Positions 7,957-16,149 of a DNA stretch of 64,000 nucleotides are shown piece after piece (position 1 is the first letter of the stretch; the number at the start of each line of letters is the position of its first letter). A model generated the notes under the pieces. The model was not told where the DNA came from, searched no databases, and saw nothing but the letters and a program-made list of their open reading frames with translations. A program made the translations under genes and the position numbers. The stretch comes from Cupriavidus pinatubonensis (GTDB lineage: Bacteria; Pseudomonadota; Gammaproteobacteria; Burkholderiales; Burkholderiaceae), in NCBI RefSeq assembly GCF_019602855.1, contig NZ_CP080768.1, positions 62,001 through 126,000 on the forward strand. Reading direction: 5' to 3'.

Positions 7957-8714
7957 GCAGCCTCCTTGGACACGTGCGGAGCGACATCAATGCGAAACGA
8001 ATGGTTTGGGTAACGAGCGGCGGCGGTGCGCACGCCAACACGCGCGTCGGAAAACCGGTCGAAGCGAACGGCAAGGTCAACGTCCGTTGTACGCGGCGGA
8101 ATGGTGCTCACCTCGCCATCGTCCTCGTCGCCTTCCAGACCGAGATACCCGCGCGGCTCATCCGGCGACACCAAGATCACGTAGTCCTTCTTCATACCTT
8201 TGCATCCCATGCCAGATTGCAGTTCCGTGCCACCCGCCGTCCCGCTAGCAGTTTCCGACCCAGATTGAAGGGCGTGGATGATCTCAGGAATCAGCGCATG
8301 GATGCCGGCGTAGAACGCCGCATTAGCATCGAGTTCACCTTCGGCAAAGGGTTCAGCCCCGGTGAACATGGCAACCTGGCTCTGTGCGCTGCCGTTGGCA
8401 AACACTCGGAATGCGCCTCCAACGACCACACCCATCCCCTTTCGACCGATAGCAAGGTCTTTGGTCGTTGGGGCGTACAACGCGAGAATGCGATCGGCCA
8501 GCGGGGTCGCCGTCCGCTCATCGCTCACGCTTGGTGCTCCTTCCAGCGCCGTGGGAATGCCCAGTGCCGCCTCCAAGGCTGCGCGCATCTGCTCTTCATT
8601 CGAGGAGCGGGCGATAGAACCAGGGTTTGGGCAAGGGAAGGCATTGAACGCGTCGAGAGCAGCCCGAACCGCTGCGCTGGACACGAGGGAAAAGCGAGTA
8701 TTTTCGACCTGCAT
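7953..8714 (-). CDS. Hypothetical protein, first gene of the leftward accessory operon
   Basis: A 253-residue protein beginning MQVENTRFSLVSSAAVRAAL. No family is recognised. Residues 120-150 read AMFTGAEPFAEGELDANAAF and IHALIPEIIHALQSG; the C-terminal third (KKDYVILVSPDEPRGYLGLE, then DVDLAVRFDRFSDARVGVRT) looks like a small mixed alpha/beta domain. It is the first gene behind the promoter at 8743-8772 and is followed by five overlapping or nearly touching leftward genes down to 5643, so it probably leads a polycistronic message. Confidence 0.6.
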   Translation of the reverse strand: MQVENTRFSLVSSAAVRAALDAFNAFPCPNPGSIARSSNEEQMRAALEAALGIPTALEGAPSVSDERTATPLADRILALYAPTTKDLAIGRKGMGVVVGGAFRVFANGSAQSQVAMFTGAEPFAEGELDANAAFYAGIHALIPEIIHALQSGSETASGTAGGTELQSGMGCKGMKKDYVILVSPDEPRGYLGLEGDEDDGEVSTIPPRTTDVDLAVRFDRFSDARVGVRTAAARYPNHSFRIDVAPHVSKEAA

Positions 8715-8742
8715 ATCTACTCGAAATATTGATCACGAGGCC

Positions 8743-8772
8743 AGAATACAAAACGGCCGAGTAACCGCGCAA
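8743..8772 (-). promoter_or_regulatory. Promoter, shared accessory-block type
   Basis: On the minus strand TTGCGC (8767-8772), 18 bases, TATTCT (8743-8748), about 29 bases before the start at 8714. It is one of nine matching promoters in this block. Confidence 0.7.
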
Positions 8773-8856
8773 GTCGGTCTCGGCCGGTGGGTGGCGATGG
8801 GCGGCAGGCCTTCGCCGGTGACCCGCTCCGCTCAGATTAATGTACGAAGCATGTAA

Positions 8857-9396
8857 CTAGGCGGCCTTTCTGGCAGGGCGAACGCTCGGACTATTCTGAT
8901 TAATCAAATATGCAATAGCATTCGCGCCGTCAAAGCTCGTAAGTGCTAAGATTGTGACATTTACGCCGGAAATGGTGGCTTGGATATGATACGCGGGATG
9001 ATTAGTTCCCGGATGGCTTTTCTCGCTTACGTGAACTCTCCCATAGTCCATATCGGCAAATGCAATCTGCTTGCCGTCGAACCTCACGCCTTGCTGTGGG
9101 ACAACATAAAACTTGTTCTCCGCACCGTTAAAAAGCATACGCCACAAGCGGTAAGGAACATACACCGCAAGTCCCAAGACAACCGGGATAAACCACGGCC
9201 CAAGGTCCAGCAATCTAGAAATTTTGTCGCCAATCCAAAAGATAACAAAAAATACACAAACAATTGGAAACGCAAGAATCTTAATCCAAATGAGTCCAAC
9301 CCTCAAAGAGGGGAGCGAGACCTCAATTGTTCCGTCGCTCATCACGGTTTTCTTGTATGGCAACTTGACATCGACATTCGTTCTCATTTTTTCCAT
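8857..9396 (-). CDS. Two-segment membrane protein of unknown function
   Basis: A 179-residue protein with a charged cytoplasmic N-terminus, two strongly hydrophobic segments near residues 33-55 (ILAFPIVCVFFVIFWIG) and 64-85 (WFIPVVLGLAVYVPYRLW), and a beta-rich C-terminal domain of about 90 residues (KFYVVPQQGVRFDGKQIAF). The topology suggests both ends face the cytoplasm or a small periplasmic loop between segments. Its DNA is distinctly AT-richer than the surrounding genes, so it probably entered separately. No family recognised. Confidence 0.65.
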   Translation of the reverse strand: MEKMRTNVDVKLPYKKTVMSDGTIEVSLPSLRVGLIWIKILAFPIVCVFFVIFWIGDKISRLLDLGPWFIPVVLGLAVYVPYRLWRMLFNGAENKFYVVPQQGVRFDGKQIAFADMDYGRVHVSEKSHPGTNHPAYHIQATISGVNVTILALTSFDGANAIAYLINQNSPSVRPARKAA

Positions 9397-9529
9397 ATTG
9401 GTCCCTATATACCGGCTCGAAATTGGTGTGTTGAGCGCCTACGGCCAAACACGCGGCATCCGACACCCCCCTCGTTTGGGGGAGACAGCGACCATCTTCT
9501 GACGGTGCTGCCAGTGCCATCGGCGCAGC

Positions 9530-9886
9530 TCATCGAAGGTCGCCCCACAGACGACCTGGCGATTCGCGATGCGCGGCATCCTCTGGTTTGGCCATGACCG
9601 CAAGCGCCTCAACCTCATAGCCATGCTCAAACTTCAGACGGCTCGCTTTCCCCGCGTCAGTGGTCGTATGCCATCCGGTGATCGTGCGGTATCGCCACGC
9701 CACCGGCTCCGCTGCGGCGCCGGCCCGCTTGTTCCAGGCAGCGATAGCCTCGGCTTCGCTGCCGAAATGGGCCTTGGCTCCCCAGAGTTGCAGGCCGCAC
9801 CGGCACGATACGTGAATCGCGCTGCCCTCATAGTTCGACATGCGCGGCACAGCGCCACAGCCACACAGCCTCAGTTGCTCGTTCAT
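9530..9886 (-). CDS. Lar-like zinc-ribbon protein
   Basis: The N-terminal 50 residues follow the Lar (restriction alleviation) pattern: LCGCGAVP with paired cysteines, a short basic linker, VSCRCGLQLWG with the second cysteine pair, and EAEAIAAWNKRAG, the hallmark helix of these small zinc-ribbon proteins. Phage Lar proteins modulate type I restriction, but many relatives have unknown roles. The other 70 residues (PVAWRYRTITGWHTTTDAGK) form a second module often seen attached to phage Ea22-like proteins. Length 118. It lies 33 bases after the preceding leftward gene. Confidence 0.65.
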   Translation of the reverse strand: MNEQLRLCGCGAVPRMSNYEGSAIHVSCRCGLQLWGAKAHFGSEAEAIAAWNKRAGAAAEPVAWRYRTITGWHTTTDAGKASRLKFEHGYEVEALAVMAKPEDAAHRESPGRLWGDLR

Positions 9887-9919
9887 GCTCCTTCCTTGCT
9901 GATGTCAAGCGCCCCCTTC

Positions 9920-10243
9920 TCACTGCTGCGGCGGCTTTTCGCCGGGGCCAGCGGAACGAAGCACGTAGCACTCGCCGGGGACCGTCTTGATTTCACCGGT
10001 CGGGCTCAACTCCCAGCAGGAGCCGCCTGCGCTCTTTACCCCTCCGTTCACAATCTGGATCGGAGGCCGGCTGGATTGATCACCGCCACCCATGCCGGGC
10101 GCCACCCAGGCCTCGCTATATAGAGTGACAACTGTCACCTTGGAGCCAGCTTTCCCGCTGTCCTGTTCCTGCGCGCTAGCAAGATTCGAAGCCAGAGCCA
10201 ACACCGCAATCGCAACAAGCTTTCCCATCATGATTCGATTCAT
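9920..10243 (-). CDS. Small exported protein
   Basis: Start set at ATG 10243 because it gives MNRIMMGKLVAIAVLALASN, a clean signal peptide cleaved after LASA near residue 24, and a GAGGGG sequence lies about eight bases upstream; the long upstream frame is not needed. The mature part is only about 83 residues, with GSKVTVVTLYSEAWVAPGMG and a pair of cysteines (SCWELSPTG, GECYVLRS) that could form a disulfide. Function unknown. It overlaps the end of the preceding gene by 68 bases. Confidence 0.6.
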   Translation of the reverse strand: MNRIMMGKLVAIAVLALASNLASAQEQDSGKAGSKVTVVTLYSEAWVAPGMGGGDQSSRPPIQIVNGGVKSAGGSCWELSPTGEIKTVPGECYVLRSAGPGEKPPQQ

Positions 10244-10505
10244 AGTCATTTCCCCTCGATTTCGAGTGTTTGTCTGCCATCTTCCGCATGAACGCAAGGT
10301 CAACCCGCAGGCAGTTAGCCAGTGAATTGATATGTGACGTATCACGGTGGAAGGCACGTTGCACGAGCTCCAGGGCGGCACGATCCGAAGCCACGCACGC
10401 ATCAACATCGGCGTTGGTTTCAACGTTGTTCCAAGCACTCGCGCGCGATGGATGCGTGCGATCGTACTCGATGAGCGCTGCGCGGGTATTCTCACAAATG
10501 GTCAT
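10176..10505 (-). CDS. Conserved phage/plasmid-type hypothetical protein
   Basis: A 109-residue protein starting MTICENTRAALIEYDRTHPS, with AWNNVETNADVDACVASDRA and VQRAFHRDTSHINSLANCLR, an alpha-helical, cysteine-containing type frequent in phage and plasmid accessory regions. The final third overlaps the start of the exported protein downstream and reads less like protein (KACCDCGVGSGF), so the frame may have lost its natural stop. It is first behind the promoter at 10547-10576. Confidence 0.6.
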   Translation of the reverse strand: MTICENTRAALIEYDRTHPSRASAWNNVETNADVDACVASDRAALELVQRAFHRDTSHINSLANCLRVDLAFMRKMADKHSKSRGNDYESNHDGKACCDCGVGSGFESC

Positions 10506-10546
10506 TCGTTGCCCTGTTGATTTCGTTGTTGTTCACCTACCAGGTC

Positions 10547-10576
10547 AGCGTACAGAGCCAGGCTGGAGCCGCGCAA
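10547..10576 (-). promoter_or_regulatory. Promoter, shared accessory-block type
   Basis: Minus strand TTGCGC (10571-10576), 18 bases, TACGCT (10547-10552), about 40 bases before the start at 10505. Confidence 0.7.
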
Positions 10577-10620
10577 GGTCGGCCAGCGGTAAAGTCTCGC
10601 TGCGGAGACCACCGGGTAGC

Positions 10621-11115
10621 CTACAGCCCGCCAGACATCGCCGGCCGAGCAAACCCGGCGAACTGAAACGCTCCAGCGGCCGCCGGCGCCTCCGCTTGCA
10701 CCTGAACGGTCGGATGTTCGGCAACGCCGAGATCATTGCGTGCGAGCAGCTTCTCGTACTGCGTCGCCACCGCCTTCGTGCAGTGCATGTCCAGGAAAGC
10801 GCCGTAGATACTCAGCGTCATGTGCGCCGGGGTCCGGCGCCCGGTATAGAAGTAGGCGAGCTCCCGTATGTGCCGGGCAAGGTCCGGCGTGGCATCGCGC
10901 CAGTTCACCAGGTCGTAACGGCCGTGGTAGGTGGCTCCGTTCTGCCACTCCACGGAGAACTCGCACTTGTCGTACCCACCGTCGCGGGCCACCGATTCCG
11001 ACCAACGTCTCAGGACCGAATCGGCTTGCGCCCACGTGGTTACCCTCTCGTTGATGCCGGCGACCGGAGCTCCCTCAATACGGGTGAGCGAAATCGAAGC
11101 TACTTGGCTGCGCAT
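10621..11115 (-). CDS. LPD25-like conserved mobile-element protein
   Basis: A 164-residue protein. The segment TTWAQADSVLRRWSESV followed by GGYDKCEFSVEWQNG and YHGRYDLVNW matches a pattern found in phage and plasmid proteins and in large polyvalent-protein associated domains (LPD25-like, from memory); the exact function is unknown. A helical middle with TPAHMTLSIYGAFLDMH follows and the C-terminal 30 residues are Ala/Pro-rich. Its start overlaps the upstream gene by 16 bases, so it is the last gene of the run that begins at 12497. Confidence 0.6.
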   Translation of the reverse strand: MRSQVASISLTRIEGAPVAGINERVTTWAQADSVLRRWSESVARDGGYDKCEFSVEWQNGATYHGRYDLVNWRDATPDLARHIRELAYFYTGRRTPAHMTLSIYGAFLDMHCTKAVATQYEKLLARNDLGVAEHPTVQVQAEAPAAAGAFQFAGFARPAMSGGL

Positions 11116-11849
11116 AGCACTTCCTCCTGTTCGCCGTCTTCGCCATCCGGCTCCTCGGCATAGTCGATCTCGGTAATCGCCTGGATCAGTTGACCGGCGA
11201 TCTCATAGAACTGCGGGTGGTTAGCCAGCGAAGGAGCAATCTGGATGCAGGGGCTCGTTCGGTAAGCACCGTCGCTCACACACCCAACCCTGTACTGCTC
11301 CGCATCCGCCGCCGTGTTGAACGAATGGAGGTGGAGCTCGGTGCTGGTGCCACCTTCCTGGATCACGACAAAGTGCGGGCCGTCGTCGGCGGGTTTGACC
11401 TGCGCCGGCTGAACCCTGGTGAAGAACCACATTCCATAGGTACGTGCCGTAATGCCACGCACCGTGGGCAGGCCCACCAGACCTTCGCCGTCCGGGTCAA
11501 ACCCCGCCTCTTTTACGGCGTTACGGAGGAACTCCAACAGGACTGCCGCCGGCACGCGACCGCGCTGACTGAGCACCTGAACATACAGACCGGCCCGGCC
11601 GTTCATGGGCGCACAGAATTCCGGGCCCTCAATAATCCTCAGTGCCGCCGACTCAATCACCGCATCCACCCCTTCCTGCAGCTTGTGGGCCAGCCACTGC
11701 CAATACCCGGATGCGGTATCTTGTTGAGCCACGGCGTCACGCCACATCGAGCGGGTGATCTGCGGGTGTTCGCCGTCGCCATCGGGGTTGTAGAGGTCAT
11801 CGAGCTGCTCGGCGCTCAGGCCGGCGCCTTCCAGTTGTTTTGGCATCAA
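11100..11849 (-). CDS. Hypothetical protein
   Basis: A 249-residue cytoplasmic protein (MMPKQLEGAGLSAEQLDDLY). No domain recognised. The middle reads GPEFCAPMNGRAGLYVQVLS, then a helix (AVLLEFLRNAVKEAG) and a beta segment GPHFVVIQEGGTSTELHLHS; the tail is acidic (YAEEPDGEDGEQEEV). It overlaps its upstream neighbour by four bases and its downstream neighbour by 16, as expected for one transcript. Confidence 0.6.
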   Translation of the reverse strand: MMPKQLEGAGLSAEQLDDLYNPDGDGEHPQITRSMWRDAVAQQDTASGYWQWLAHKLQEGVDAVIESAALRIIEGPEFCAPMNGRAGLYVQVLSQRGRVPAAVLLEFLRNAVKEAGFDPDGEGLVGLPTVRGITARTYGMWFFTRVQPAQVKPADDGPHFVVIQEGGTSTELHLHSFNTAADAEQYRVGCVSDGAYRTSPCIQIAPSLANHPQFYEIAGQLIQAITEIDYAEEPDGEDGEQEEVLCAAK

Positions 11850-12169
11850 ACTTTGTCCTTCTTGAATTTCGCTTTATCGGGTAAGGGGAAATACGGGAAG
11901 GCAACCCGTATCCTTTCCCACAGCGGCCCACGGCCTGCTCGTGCTTCCTCTTGGGCCTTTGGGTTTGCCGCCTGCCACGCGAGGTCGCGCTCCTGGGCAA
12001 TCAAGGTGCGGACAGCGCCGGCTGACGTGTTCAACCGCTCGATCTCGGCATTGAGGCGCCGCAGATCAGCGCAAACCCTCTCGGCCGCAGCGGCGTCGCG
12101 CTCGCGCAGCGCCTCGGTCAGCCTCCACTGCATTGAGTTGGCGAGCTGGCGAATCGAGCTAGCCTGCAT
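11846..12169 (-). CDS. Hypothetical helical protein
   Basis: Start set at ATG 12169 (MQASSIRQLANSMQWRLTEA), which overlaps the stop of the upstream gene by 11 bases; the frame is open further upstream but that part is shadow of the neighbour. The 107-residue product is nearly all helix, with LRERDAAAAERVCADLRRLN suggesting a coiled coil, and a basic end (DKAKFKKDKV). Function unknown. Confidence 0.6.
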   Translation of the reverse strand: MQASSIRQLANSMQWRLTEALRERDAAAAERVCADLRRLNAEIERLNTSAGAVRTLIAQERDLAWQAANPKAQEEARAGRGPLWERIRVAFPYFPLPDKAKFKKDKV

Positions 12170-12497
12170 CGCCGCTCCTGGCTGCAATCTCCTTGGCCGC
12201 CGCCTCAGCCTCGCGCAGCTCGGCGTGCAATGCCTCGAAGGCGATCTGCGTGACGATCCTGTTGCCAAAGCGCTGCTTGCCCTCATAGGGCGTGCTGGTC
12301 GGATCGCCCACGTCCGAGATCAACCGGCCAAGCCTCCCGATCGTCGCGTAGTAGTCCTTCCCTTTGAGCGCAAACACTCGTGCTGCCAGCTCGGGCAAGC
12401 GGCGGGCCGCGCGCCGGCGCCACTTCTTCCACTCCAGGTCGGCTTTGCGCTCGGCCTGCAACTGCTCGATCTCGCTTTGTGGGCAAGTGGTTTCCAT
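12159..12497 (-). CDS. Hypothetical basic helical protein
   Basis: A 112-residue protein, first gene behind the promoter at 12534-12563. It starts METTCPQSEIEQLQAERKAD and contains WKKWRRRAARRLPELAARVF, a very basic amphipathic helix, then GKDYYATIGRLGRLISDVGD and a helical end. The basic helix could bind nucleic acid (inference only). No recognised domain. Confidence 0.6.
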   Translation of the reverse strand: METTCPQSEIEQLQAERKADLEWKKWRRRAARRLPELAARVFALKGKDYYATIGRLGRLISDVGDPTSTPYEGKQRFGNRIVTQIAFEALHAELREAEAAAKEIAARSGDAG

Positions 12498-12533
12498 CTG
12501 CCCCTCCCCTGTCGTCGTAACTCCATGAAGATC

Positions 12534-12563
12534 AAGTTACCGATTCAAGGAGGACCGGCGCAA
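12534..12563 (-). promoter_or_regulatory. Promoter, shared accessory-block type
   Basis: Minus strand TTGCGC (12558-12563), 18 bases, TAACTT (12534-12539), about 37 bases before the start at 12497. A plus-strand frame that covers this region (from 12525) is considered a chance frame because of this promoter. Confidence 0.7.
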
Positions 12564-12752
12564 GCCAGATTTTGGGCACCGGCCGCGAGTATCTACATCG
12601 ACGGCATTGCCGTGCGCGATGTCGTTTGCGACCACATGCCTACGTTGATCGTGGAGGACACTCACACGGTCACGCTGGCATGGATGCCGCAGCCGGAGCA
12701 CTGGCCGGCGGCCATAAGCTCGCCAGCGGGTACGCGCTCCTGGGCGATCACT

Positions 12753-12772
12753 GCGGCCGGACCCCCGGCCGC
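12753..12772 (-). terminator. Strong hairpin after the gene at 12779-13255
   Basis: GCGGCCGG pairs perfectly with CCGGCCGC around a four-base loop, seven bases after the leftward stop. There is no T run, so it may be a weak terminator or an mRNA-stabilising 3' end. Confidence 0.45.
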
Positions 12773-12778
12773 AATCCT

Positions 12779-13255
12779 TCACCGACCTTCTTTGGTTTCC
12801 TGCAAGGGGAACCCGGCAGCGAAGTCCTGAACTTTTGCAAATGCATCTTTGCCGAGGATAGGCTCCAGCCATGTTTGGGCTTGGAGCAGGCCATACTTGC
12901 GGCGGGCGGCGAGGCGCAGTTCCGGCGTTGCGCCGATGAAGTACGGAATGAGGCTTGCCTCAGAGTCGCCGGTGTCGATATCGTGTTGCTCAATCCAGTC
13001 ATCGCCCTCGCAGATTGTGCCCAGAGCAATCGCCGCTTCCTCGACTTCATCGTTGAAATAGCCTTGAGACCAGAAGGGGATGTCAATGTTGAGGATGTTG
13101 CTGGCGTCAACCGAAATCTGGTCCGAGGCGGTCAGGTCCGCAAAGCTCAGGCCTTGCCCCTCAAGGAACGCCTTGAAGGCCCCATTCACCTGATCGGCGG
13201 TGACACCATCACGAAGACTGAGCTGGCCCTTCAGGTAGCATTGATGCGACGACAT
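12779..13255 (-). CDS. Hypothetical protein
   Basis: A 158-residue acidic protein starting MSSHQCYLKGQLSLRDGVTA. It has the look of a compact alpha/beta protein: FKAFLEGQGLSFADLTAS, NILNIDIPFWSQGYFNDEVE and ALGTICEGDDWIEQHDIDTG. No family recognised. Upstream (13256-13369) I see no member of the shared promoter family, so it may be transcribed from the gene at 13370-13690. Confidence 0.6.
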   Translation of the reverse strand: MSSHQCYLKGQLSLRDGVTADQVNGAFKAFLEGQGLSFADLTASDQISVDASNILNIDIPFWSQGYFNDEVEEAAIALGTICEGDDWIEQHDIDTGDSEASLIPYFIGATPELRLAARRKYGLLQAQTWLEPILGKDAFAKVQDFAAGFPLQETKEGR

Positions 13256-13369
13256 AGTTTTCTCCCTTGAGTGTCGGGGTGCAAATTGGACGGATAAGCC
13301 GGTGAGTGGGCCGAGCGTGCCAGGTCAGCCGGTCAAAGGCTCATGGCTGTCCTCGGCAACGCATTTCGG

Positions 13370-13690
13370 TTAGTCGGCAGAAAGTTCTTTGTAAGCAGCT
13401 TGATCGGCCAACCACGGGGCGAATTCCACGGCTTTCGCCATATAGCGCCCCAGGAGTTGCTGTTGCTCTTCACGATACGCCCGCTGCAATGCTTCCAGCT
13501 CGTTCAGCACGGAACGGCCCTCTTCCACCTTTTCGGTGACGTGGCAAGCCACATAGCGGCCCTGGTAGGTAGGCACCAGTGCCGTGACCAAGGCTTGGCC
13601 GCCGACGTTCTTAAACGACAGATCGGCAGCCTCTCCGCCGAGCACAAAGGGGAATTGATCGTTGGGCCAGAAGGCGAAGGGGCGAGTCAT
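13370..13690 (-). CDS. Hypothetical protein
   Basis: A 106-residue protein starting MTRPFAFWPNDQFPFVLGGE, with a beta-rich first half (GQALVTALVPTYQGRYVACH) and a long helix (LNELEALQRAYREEQQQLLG). No recognised family. It is first behind the promoter at 13763-13792, about 73 bases upstream of its start. Confidence 0.6.
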   Translation of the reverse strand: MTRPFAFWPNDQFPFVLGGEAADLSFKNVGGQALVTALVPTYQGRYVACHVTEKVEEGRSVLNELEALQRAYREEQQQLLGRYMAKAVEFAPWLADQAAYKELSAD

Positions 13691-13762
13691 TTTGGTGTCA
13701 TCCCAAAGTTGGATGGTTCGGATTGGTTGTGCGGCGAGTGTCGGACTTGCCGATTACGATTC

Positions 13763-13792
13763 GACCTATCGAGGCAGCAGGAAACGACGTAA
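13763..13792 (-). promoter_or_regulatory. Promoter, shared accessory-block type
   Basis: Minus strand TTACGT (13787-13792), 18 bases, TAGGTC (13763-13768). It is the weakest match of the family. Confidence 0.55.
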
Positions 13793-13837
13793 GTCTCCGG
13801 CGGGTGAACCGCCCCAAACCCGCCACCGCTGGCCGGA

Positions 13838-14026
13838 TCACTTCTCCGTCCACGTAGGACAGTCCGTGCGCTCCGGGTTCACCGTTTCGCGCTCTCGGCC
13901 CGCACAGGCTTGATAGGCCAGTGGCAGGAGGTTGGTTGGGTAGCAACACTGATTCCGGCCTTCATCACCGTCCTCTGCCGGGTAAAACTCCAGGCTGAAG
14001 GCGCAGTCACCGCATCTCGTACTCAT
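13838..14026 (-). CDS. Small cysteine-rich protein
   Basis: Start at ATG 14026 with AGGAAC upstream. The 62-residue product begins MSTRCGDCAFSLEFYPAEDG and has further cysteines in NQCCYPTNL, YQACAGRE and TDCPTWTEK, seven in all, an arrangement suited to one zinc site. Similar short CGDCAF proteins occur in phages. It follows the gene at 14064-14336 by 37 bases, so it is probably its operon partner. Confidence 0.6.
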   Translation of the reverse strand: MSTRCGDCAFSLEFYPAEDGDEGRNQCCYPTNLLPLAYQACAGRERETVNPERTDCPTWTEK

Positions 14027-14063
14027 GTGAGTTCCTCTCTTTCCGAGTTGTCGATCGGATAGG

Positions 14064-14336
14064 CTAGGCGCCCGGTGTTCCAACGTCTTCGTCGCACGAG
14101 CCCACCTCACGGAACTCGATCTGTTCGATGGTGTACTGCGTGCCGTCGTCATCGACATAGATCAGTCCGCCAGCGGCAGTCCTGACACTTTTCTGCTCAT
14201 TCCAGTGGACTTCTGTGTCGCCGGCGTACTGCGGCTCTCCGCTGTCATCGAAGCCGTTCAGAATGGAGACTGCTGTCAGGGCTTCCAGCGTGCCAACAAT
14301 GACCGTGTTCGTGCCCTTCACATAGGCCTGCTTCAT
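14064..14336 (-). CDS. Hypothetical protein
   Basis: A 90-residue beta-rich protein starting MKQAYVKGTNTVIVGTLEAL, with DTEVHWNEQKSVRTAAGG and IYVDDDGTQYTIEQIEFREV. No family recognised. It is first behind the promoter at 14403-14432. Confidence 0.6.
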   Translation of the reverse strand: MKQAYVKGTNTVIVGTLEALTAVSILNGFDDSGEPQYAGDTEVHWNEQKSVRTAAGGLIYVDDDGTQYTIEQIEFREVGSCDEDVGTPGA

Positions 14337-14402
14337 CTCTACCTCTCAAGTCGTGTTATCGGCTGGGTCGGGCGGCGCGCGTTCCGCTTCCCGTTGTTGA
14401 TT

Positions 14403-14432
14403 AACTTAGCGAGATGCGAGGGAACGACGCAA
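14403..14432 (-). promoter_or_regulatory. Promoter, shared accessory-block type
   Basis: Minus strand TTGCGT (14427-14432), 18 bases, TAAGTT (14403-14408), about 67 bases before the start at 14336. Confidence 0.7.
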
Positions 14433-14526
14433 GTTTGCGACGGGTGGACAGTCCCACCCCTGCGTTCTGGCGCAACATCAGCGGTCCATCAATGCCGCGA
14501 GCACGTCCAAGGTCACGACGACCACC

Positions 14527-14991
14527 CTAGCCACGGCTGGCCTCCGCATCCAAGACGGCCTCTTCAACGTCGCTATCCTGATAGATCGCCTGATCCCCAG
14601 ACTCTGCGCTCTGCGTGAGTACCAGCAGCGATGTCTCGATCGTAGCCACTCGATTGCCCGCGTGGCGAGTGCGGCCCTCCCAGCGAAAATCGCCATACCG
14701 ATCCACGACGAGGCGCGCGGACTCCACCTGGAACCGCGAACTCGGATCGTGCCATTCGACATGCAACCTCGGATACAGGATGGAAGCGGCGAACAGACCA
14801 TTGTCCAGGCAGGCACGCTGTAGCCGCTGAACCTCACGGCGCAGTTCCCACAGGTCGCCGCGGAACGTGGCAAAGTCGGGCCGCTCTGCGTGTTCGTTCT
14901 CGCAGGACACGGCCATATGGAATGCCCTGGTGGAGCCGCTGGCGAGGTCTGATGCGGCTTGAGTGTGGGTTTGCGCTTGCTCGGTTTGCAC
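14527..14991 (-). CDS. Hypothetical protein
   Basis: GTG at 14991 follows a GAGAG sequence and gives a 154-residue product; an internal ATG (MAVSCENEHAERPDF) is an alternative that removes 25 residues. The body contains FRGDLWELRREVQRLQRACL and YPRLHVEWHDPSSRFQVESA, then RYGDFRWEGRTRHAGN and an acidic tail. No family recognised. It lies directly behind the promoter at 15020-15049. Confidence 0.6.
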   Translation of the reverse strand: MQTEQAQTHTQAASDLASGSTRAFHMAVSCENEHAERPDFATFRGDLWELRREVQRLQRACLDNGLFAASILYPRLHVEWHDPSSRFQVESARLVVDRYGDFRWEGRTRHAGNRVATIETSLLVLTQSAESGDQAIYQDSDVEEAVLDAEASRG

Positions 14992-15019
14992 TGTTCTCTC
15001 CGGGCGATTTGATGAGATC

Positions 15020-15049
15020 AGCCTACGAATTCAGGAGGGACGGACGCAA
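15020..15049 (-). promoter_or_regulatory. Promoter, shared accessory-block type
   Basis: Minus strand TTGCGT (15044-15049), 18 bases, TAGGCT (15020-15025), about 28 bases before the GTG at 14991. It is back to back with the plus-strand member at 15105-15134. Confidence 0.75.
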
Positions 15050-15104
15050 ATTTGGGAGTTTGGCGGTGTCACAGAGGCAGTCACCTGGCGAGGCCCAGGA
15101 TCGT

Positions 15105-15134
15105 TTGCGCCGTTCCGTGGTCGATGCGTAGGAT
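15105..15134 (+). promoter_or_regulatory. Promoter, shared accessory-block type (rightward)
   Basis: Plus strand TTGCGC (15105-15110), 18 bases, TAGGAT (15129-15134), 74 bases before the start at 15209. This is the only rightward member, and it serves the only rightward gene inside this block, which supports the family being real. Confidence 0.75.
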
Positions 15135-15208
15135 CAATTGCACAAACTCAATCCGAGTGGCGATCGGTCCGGCGGGCTGTATCTCCCTCCCAAACCAGGA
15201 AGATAGCG

Positions 15209-15889
15209 ATGGCAAACAACTACTTTGATGCAACCGGTGTATTGGTCCTGAGCAAGGTGACCCCGGTCATTACGGCTCTGTTCGGAGGCTTCAATCTTGA
15301 TCCGAACATCCCTGGCAATGGTTCGGCGTACATTTCGCACATGTCGGAGAGCAATCAGCCTGATTGGGACGATATTTGCGACAAGCTGGAGGAGCTGGTC
15401 GTGGAGAAGGGCCTGTCTGTACCAGACGCGCCTTGCATTGAAGACTATCTCGCCAGCTTGGCGTCACACTTCGGTGCGGATGAGAACGAGGTAATCTGCG
15501 ATCTCATCGAAAAGTTCTCCTTCAGTGGAAGCGCGGAACTCTCGGTGCTATTCGACATCGCCCTCTGCTTTGATGACGGGCACGGCCTCAAGGCCATGAA
15601 GATCGAGGGCTGCTGGCATTGCGATAAGCCGCGCCTCTTTGAGTTTGGAGGTCACGGCGACTATCGCGGCCGCCATATCCGCATGAGTAGCCAGTCCAGC
15701 ACCACGCTGAACGTTGGAGAGAGCGTGGACGAAGCCCTCGAAGCAGGCGATCCAACCAAAGCCGCTGGCTGCCTGTTGAAGCAAGTGGAGGGGCTCCTGG
15801 CCGGCATCACCGATAACGAGGTTCGCGCAACCCTGCGTGGCCTGGTCGGCAGCGGTTTGATGGCGCTGGCTGCGGAAGCAACCCGGTAA
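15209..15889 (+). CDS. Conserved mobile-element hypothetical protein
   Basis: A 226-residue protein starting MANNYFDATGVLVLSKVTPV with an AGGAAG site upstream. The opening (Y-ATGVLVL-KVTPVI-ALF) is of a kind found in conserved proteins of proteobacterial plasmids and genomic islands. The middle has a split acidic helix (DWDDICDKLEELVVEKGLSV) and a CWHCDKPRLFEFGGHGDYRG segment with a Cys-His-Cys group. No signal peptide. It has its own promoter and its own terminator, so it is a single-gene unit. Function unknown. Confidence 0.7.
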   Translation: MANNYFDATGVLVLSKVTPVITALFGGFNLDPNIPGNGSAYISHMSESNQPDWDDICDKLEELVVEKGLSVPDAPCIEDYLASLASHFGADENEVICDLIEKFSFSGSAELSVLFDIALCFDDGHGLKAMKIEGCWHCDKPRLFEFGGHGDYRGRHIRMSSQSSTTLNVGESVDEALEAGDPTKAAGCLLKQVEGLLAGITDNEVRATLRGLVGSGLMALAAEATR

Positions 15890-15903
15890 GCCGGGTTTGG
15901 AAC

Positions 15904-15945
15904 GGGAGCCGACAGGAACAAACCCCGGTCCGGCTCCCTTAGCAT
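15904..15945 (+). terminator. Intrinsic terminator after the gene at 15209-15889
   Basis: GGGAGCCG (15904-15911) pairs perfectly with CGGCTCCC (15931-15938), followed by a short mixed T-rich stretch, 15 bases after the stop. Confidence 0.6.
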
Positions 15946-16149
15946 CCTTTACTCGCCGCCAATCGACTTGGCAGCAGTCTTCGGGATTCCAGGTGAGGCC
16001 GCGACCGGTTGGCCCTCAGCGAGGGTATGGTATTGGTGGCCCGGCAGCGCCAGTCACAAGGCCCTCGGCTGGCTCCTCCTGTCCGGTTTGCGCTGATGAG
16101 AATTTACCTGCTCGCCTAGCCCGTGGAGCGCCGGCGTGCTACCAAGAGT

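Noticed and set aside
12525..12830. Rightward frame starting MKIKLPIQGG
   Set aside because: It covers the leftward promoter of the gene at 12159-12497 and overlaps the end of the gene at 12779; no ribosome-binding site or family.
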